Notes under the pieces: model-generated
Seen by the model: only the letters and a program-made list of their open reading frames with translations
Databases searched by the model: none
Told to the model about the DNA's origin: nothing
Part shown: positions 60,214 to 64,000 of the stretch, one piece after another
Layout: every line of letters begins with the position of its first letter
Numbering within the stretch: the stretch's first letter is position 1
Made by a program: the position numbers and the translations under genes
Origin: Dolomedes plantarius
Taxonomy: Eukaryota > Arthropoda > Arachnida > Araneae > Dolomedidae
Length of the DNA: 64,000 nt
Direction: 5' to 3'
Assembly: GCA_907164885.2 (NCBI GenBank)
Contig: OU015495.1
Location: 209,633,730-209,697,729 of the forward strand

Positions 60214-60516
60214 AAGTGAAAGGAAGTGAAAGGAGTTTGCGAGGACTCGAGTTCTCTTTAGGCCCAAAGTTTACGTAGCAGCACTGCTGGATCGACTTTC
60301 TAGTTTGTGAGTATTGCAAAGTGTATTTTTCTTGAACGCTAATATATATCTCGTACTAGTAGTACGTATGCTTATTGTTTAAAAGCAAAATCTATATGTG
60401 CGAATATTTAAATAAACATGTTTATCAATTTAGATCTGTGTTTGAATCTATTTCATTTAGAGTGCCACTTCAAATTATATACACCCAAGTCTGGGTAGAG
60501 GTAGGTATTCTCTATA
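59758..60516 (+). repeat. Solo LTR with triplicated 5' segment
   Basis: It is related to the LTR at 34740-35221 along the full length, with shared ends TGTAAGG and GGTATTCTCTAT. The flanks aaacc and aaact are a near-match 5-bp duplication. Bases 59758-60213 consist of three copies of a 152-bp unit. A polyadenylation signal aataaa lies at 60411. No internal coding region or second LTR is present. Confidence 0.85.
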
Positions 60517-61665
60517 AAACTTATGTAGGTTGCAACTAGAATAGGATTTACCCGTATTATATCGGAAAACTTTTTTTCCCGAGTCCATTTGCACAGGATA
60601 TCATTTGATACTACATGAGAATCTCCAGTTCAAATCTCTTACTAAAAGGCCTATGTCTTACTGAAGGCTCTGCTTTCAATTCACGATTGAAGTCTGTTAA
60701 CTTGCAGCTGTCATTTGAAAGGATAGTAGTTTGCGTATTTATAGACACTGACGTATTGCATACAAGAATCCTATAAATCGCATTCGTAGCATACAGATAT
60801 GAAATGAGCGTTGTATGAGGAGTTGAATAAAGTGTTAAAATGTATGAAGTGTTAAAATATGTGTTGTCACTCCGCCCAACTTTCAAATTAAATATTTCGA
60901 AGTGACACCGAACTTATAGGGTAAGCAAAATTCCTACCTCCATTGTCCCGCGGGAGCTCCTTTACATGAAACAGATCCTGTGATGTTATTCTTTAGGTAC
61001 TCATATAATATCGAGAAATATTATGATGTTTAATTCAGATTACTAATGACACACAAACAACTTTATATATATATATTAATTTAGACCAAAGTTACATACT
61101 TCCCGCCGTAAAAAACGGGACCGAAAAATATATTCTTTAACAGGCGCCGTATCTTAACATAACAATAATAAAAGAAAAAAATAAAACTCAAAATTTAATT
61201 GCGTGTTGCCAAGCATCAAAAAGTTATCTCGCGAAATGTGGCAGGAGTCAACAAAGGTAAATCAAACAACGAGTGAAAACCATGGTAAACCATGGAGTCT
61301 GCGACAATATGAAAAAATGCTGTTAACAAATGTAAAACACCTTCACTGTCCCCCTAGTGTGTACTTTAGATTATAATATGCCGTTTGCAAATAGATTTAT
61401 ATCTTTCAATTGCTGATAAGGAGAGTAATATTTGTGATTCTTTGGAAATAATTTGCACATTTGTTATTTAATAGTACAGAAAAATCTGCAATCAAATAAA
61501 AATCGTATGGTTATTTGAATGGTCAGAACAATCTATATTTACTAGTTGTTCAGCATTTTTACACCTCATGTGTTGTTTTGCGTTGTATCATTTATTCGAT
61601 TTATGAATAAAACTTTTGGCATGAAGAAAGTATCATTGTGATTTGTGTTTATATACAAAGAAACA

Positions 61666-61666
<1 letters not shown>
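60517..61666. other. AT-rich stretch, nothing recognised
   Basis: No supported features. Confidence 0.5.

Positions 61667-61743
<77 letters not shown>
61667..61743. repeat. (TA)n microsatellite
   Basis: About 77 bp of pure TA. Confidence 0.98.
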
Positions 61744-61748
<5 letters not shown>

Positions 61749-63120
61749 ATTTGCATGAAATTTTCTTCTAACGACTACATTTCAATGCTGCGAGCTGAAG
61801 TAGAATTTTTAGGGGAAATATCATCATTCTCCAAAGATAAAGATATCACTTTGAGAATTATACATCAGAAATTTTTTCGAACAGATAAATATTTATGATC
61901 CTAGCGGCAAATGGTTCGAATCGTATGCTTTTTACTACCAGTAGATTCGAAAAGTACACGCATAGCTCTCACTAAATAAGATTATATCTGAACAAAACAC
62001 ATTTTGTCAGGAATAAAATCCTTGCTCTTATCTTAAAGTATCCCATGGGATATTACCATGATTTCTTTTGGATATATTAAATAATATTTTCTTACTTGAA
62101 TTCTTTCCCTTAGAAAAATATTTCATTTTCTTCCCCGTGTTTTAAAGATAACTGACTTTTTTTTCTATTGTACATGTTTATAAGAGAATATGTTTTGTAC
62201 CTATTAGTAAGAATTTATTAAGAACTACTTTCCAATATTTTTTAAAATTTGAACCTCCTTTTTACAATATTTCTTGAGACTCAAAACTCTTTTGATCATA
62301 ACTTCTGAATCCATTCTATGACCTGTAAAAATTCGAGTGTGTTCATCATCAATAAAAAATAGCCTTAATTGTAGAACTTTTTGCGAATTTTTACACGTAA
62401 CTGCCACTTTGTAGTTCATGAATATTTTTTTCACTTTATTACAAATATTTGAATATGATTCTCACTTTGGCGGAAAAAAAATTCAAACAAATAAATAAAA
62501 CAAATAAAATAAAAAAATGTACACATGTATTCGCAGTTTCCTTTTTCATTGTTACAAAAACGTTAATTCATTTTGACCTTCAAATCACCCATCGTATATT
62601 TCTCACTCATGTCACTTGATCAGTGACATGAGTGACGCAGGTAACGCTTATGCAACGCAGGTTCGCTGTATGCGTAACATCACGTTTTAGTATTCATCCA
62701 GTGGTTTCTGATACTATGGCCATAGCACGTGATGAGTGAATGGGCATATTTTAGCAATGTACGTTCATCTATTTTTCAGATCTTTTCCCAGATACCTTAG
62801 GTAAATGTTAGTACTTGTCTATTTAATGCGTATATCAGAATTGTAAATATTTCTTATGTTCCTGCTGTTCATTTAACGTTTTATAGGTTGATAAAAATAT
62901 GATTTTAAGCAGTCATTTATCTCCTTTTATGATTTACTCTGCTAAACTAGTAGTAACATTTTCTAGGTTAGGACAATATCAATGACTCGTGCCTTGCAGC
63001 GAAAGAGGCGCAGGGTCAAGTTTCCCAGCATGTGTTCCGCATTAAAGCTAATGTTTCAGCTCCAATAAGTTGCACATATGATAAACTCGATTGTTAAACA
63101 AAATACTGAATATGAGAAAA
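61744..63120. other. AT-rich stretch with one short hairpin
   Basis: The only structure is a 13-bp perfect inverted repeat at 62604-62634. No gene. Confidence 0.5.
62604..62634. repeat. 13-bp perfect hairpin
   Basis: cactcatgtcact, a 5-base loop tgatc, and its exact complement agtgacatgagtg. Confidence 0.85.
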
Positions 63121-63807
63121 CTAGCTGAAAACCCGCACTTCGCTACGGAGTACATTCAAATTAAATACAACGGTCAATGTATGCAATTAATGCCAGAAAA
63201 AAAAATAAATAAATAAATTTATATATATTTATAATAAATACGACGATCAATATATACAATTGATGTAGAAAAAAAATATATATTTATAAAAGAATCGTAA
63301 GGCATATTTTTATAGACAAATTAATGTCCAATCGTCTGCCTCATTAGCAAGAAAAAAATTTTTTTGTCTATTTAGTTGTTATGCACGTGACGAAATTTTT
63401 TTTTAAAGTACCAGAAAAGGAAATCACGTGATCGGCATTTAATAAATTAAATTCTAAAAATGAATCTTTAAAAATTCCCCAAATATCAGAAAAAGGAGGT
63501 ATAGATTCGAAGAATATTTCATTTTAAAGGAATTTTTAGGATCTTTCTCGTGATATAAATTTTATAACCCTCAAATTATTATTTTAAATGGAAACTTAAA
63601 AAAAGTTACAAAAACAGCTTAAAAATTTAATTTTAAAAAAATCTAAGAAGAATTTTTCAAAAATCTTTCTTAGCGCACCCATACACTAAACGAAGAATCG
63701 CCATGCAAAATGTCAGCCCTTTAGGTCCAGCGGTTTGATCTGTGAGTTGTATGCCAGTCAGTCAGTCAGTCAGTGAGTCAGTTACGGAACTGTTTTATAT
63801 ATATAGA
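63121..63807 (-). mobile_element. Helitron, short non-autonomous copy
   Basis: On the minus strand it begins A|TCTATATATATAAAACAGTT and ends in the CCGTA..TGCGG hairpin, then TTTTCAGCTAG followed by T. The order of motifs matches the copy at 28717-30506 without the nested element. The 687-bp length and lack of coding capacity indicate a non-autonomous copy. Confidence 0.88.
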
Positions 63808-63863
63808 TTATTTAAAAAGGAGAGTAATTTTAATGCTTTTTACTGAGGTAGTTAGATAATGTA

Positions 63864-64000
63864 CCGGGTGGCCATAATTAAACTGACAGTGCTCACAGTG
63901 TTCTGTAGCGCGATCTATTTGCGAGAATGACTCCACATTTTGTAGGAAGATTAAACAAGACGGGGGACGAAGGATTCTGCTAAAAAATAAATTAGTTCCA
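63864..64000 (+). mobile_element. Mariner-like terminal repeat, cut by the window end
   Basis: ccgggtggccataattaaac follows a TA and resembles the mariner ends at 9194 and 52016. The rest lies outside the window. Confidence 0.6.

Overview
The window is a 64 kb piece of eukaryotic, very AT-rich nuclear DNA made almost entirely of transposable elements and simple repeats. It has long (TA)n tracts, no operons, one 477-base assembly gap and no recognisable bacterial or phage gene. The mixture of Tc1, mariner, piggyBac, hAT, Harbinger, Copia, BEL/Pao, non-LTR and Helitron sequences points to an arthropod. The wording of several transposase remnants resembles families I know from spider genomes, but that assignment is inference. 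I recognise no intact host gene, no tRNA, rRNA or CRISPR.

Layout. 0-12 kb: a 138-bp tandem array, a palindromic MITE, a 233-bp duplication, a dead Tc1 element, a hAT MITE with an 8-bp target duplication, a fold-back mariner derivative and a 32-bp minisatellite. 12.4-14.2 kb: the 5' end of a Helitron split by a complete but dead Tc1-like element. 16.6-21.0 kb: a very young minus-strand Copia element (LTRs differ at one base), flanked on its right by the end of a non-LTR retrotransposon. 22.4-27.6 kb: a minus-strand BEL/Pao element with both LTRs and a 5-bp target duplication, but with frameshifts, stops and most of its integrase missing. 28.7-30.5 kb: a Helitron with a second Helitron-like element inside its (TA)n tract. 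33.4-36.8 kb: a Harbinger-type MITE, a piggyBac element carrying a solo LTR and a MITE inside its transposase, and a hAT MITE. 38-39.6 kb: Tc1 and mariner relics around a perfect palindrome with CRE-like sites. 41.4-44.3 kb: a less AT-rich unclassified repetitive block. 44.4-48.6 kb: a Tc1 element and a second, end-complete piggyBac. 49.3-51.3 kb: a hAT element whose dimerisation domain is split by an IS630-like insertion. 52-55.7 kb: two mariner remnants and a deleted Harbinger element with a MADF-domain exon. 56-57 kb: tandem duplications with NRF-1-like motifs. 58.5-60.5 kb: a non-LTR RNase H relic and an LTR whose promoter segment is triplicated. 63.1-64 kb: another Helitron copy and the first 137 bases of a mariner-like element.

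The genes do not work together as a pathway. They are independent selfish elements in various stages of decay, and the useful information is the order of insertion: IS630-like into hAT, LTR and MITE into piggyBac, Tc1 into Helitron, Helitron into Helitron, and possibly Copia into a LINE. I found no convincing new defence or metabolic system. The best candidates for undescribed biology are the triplicated LTR promoter, the hormone-response-like palindromes in a piggyBac terminus, CTCF-like motifs in several repeats, and the unclassified 41.4-44.3 kb block.
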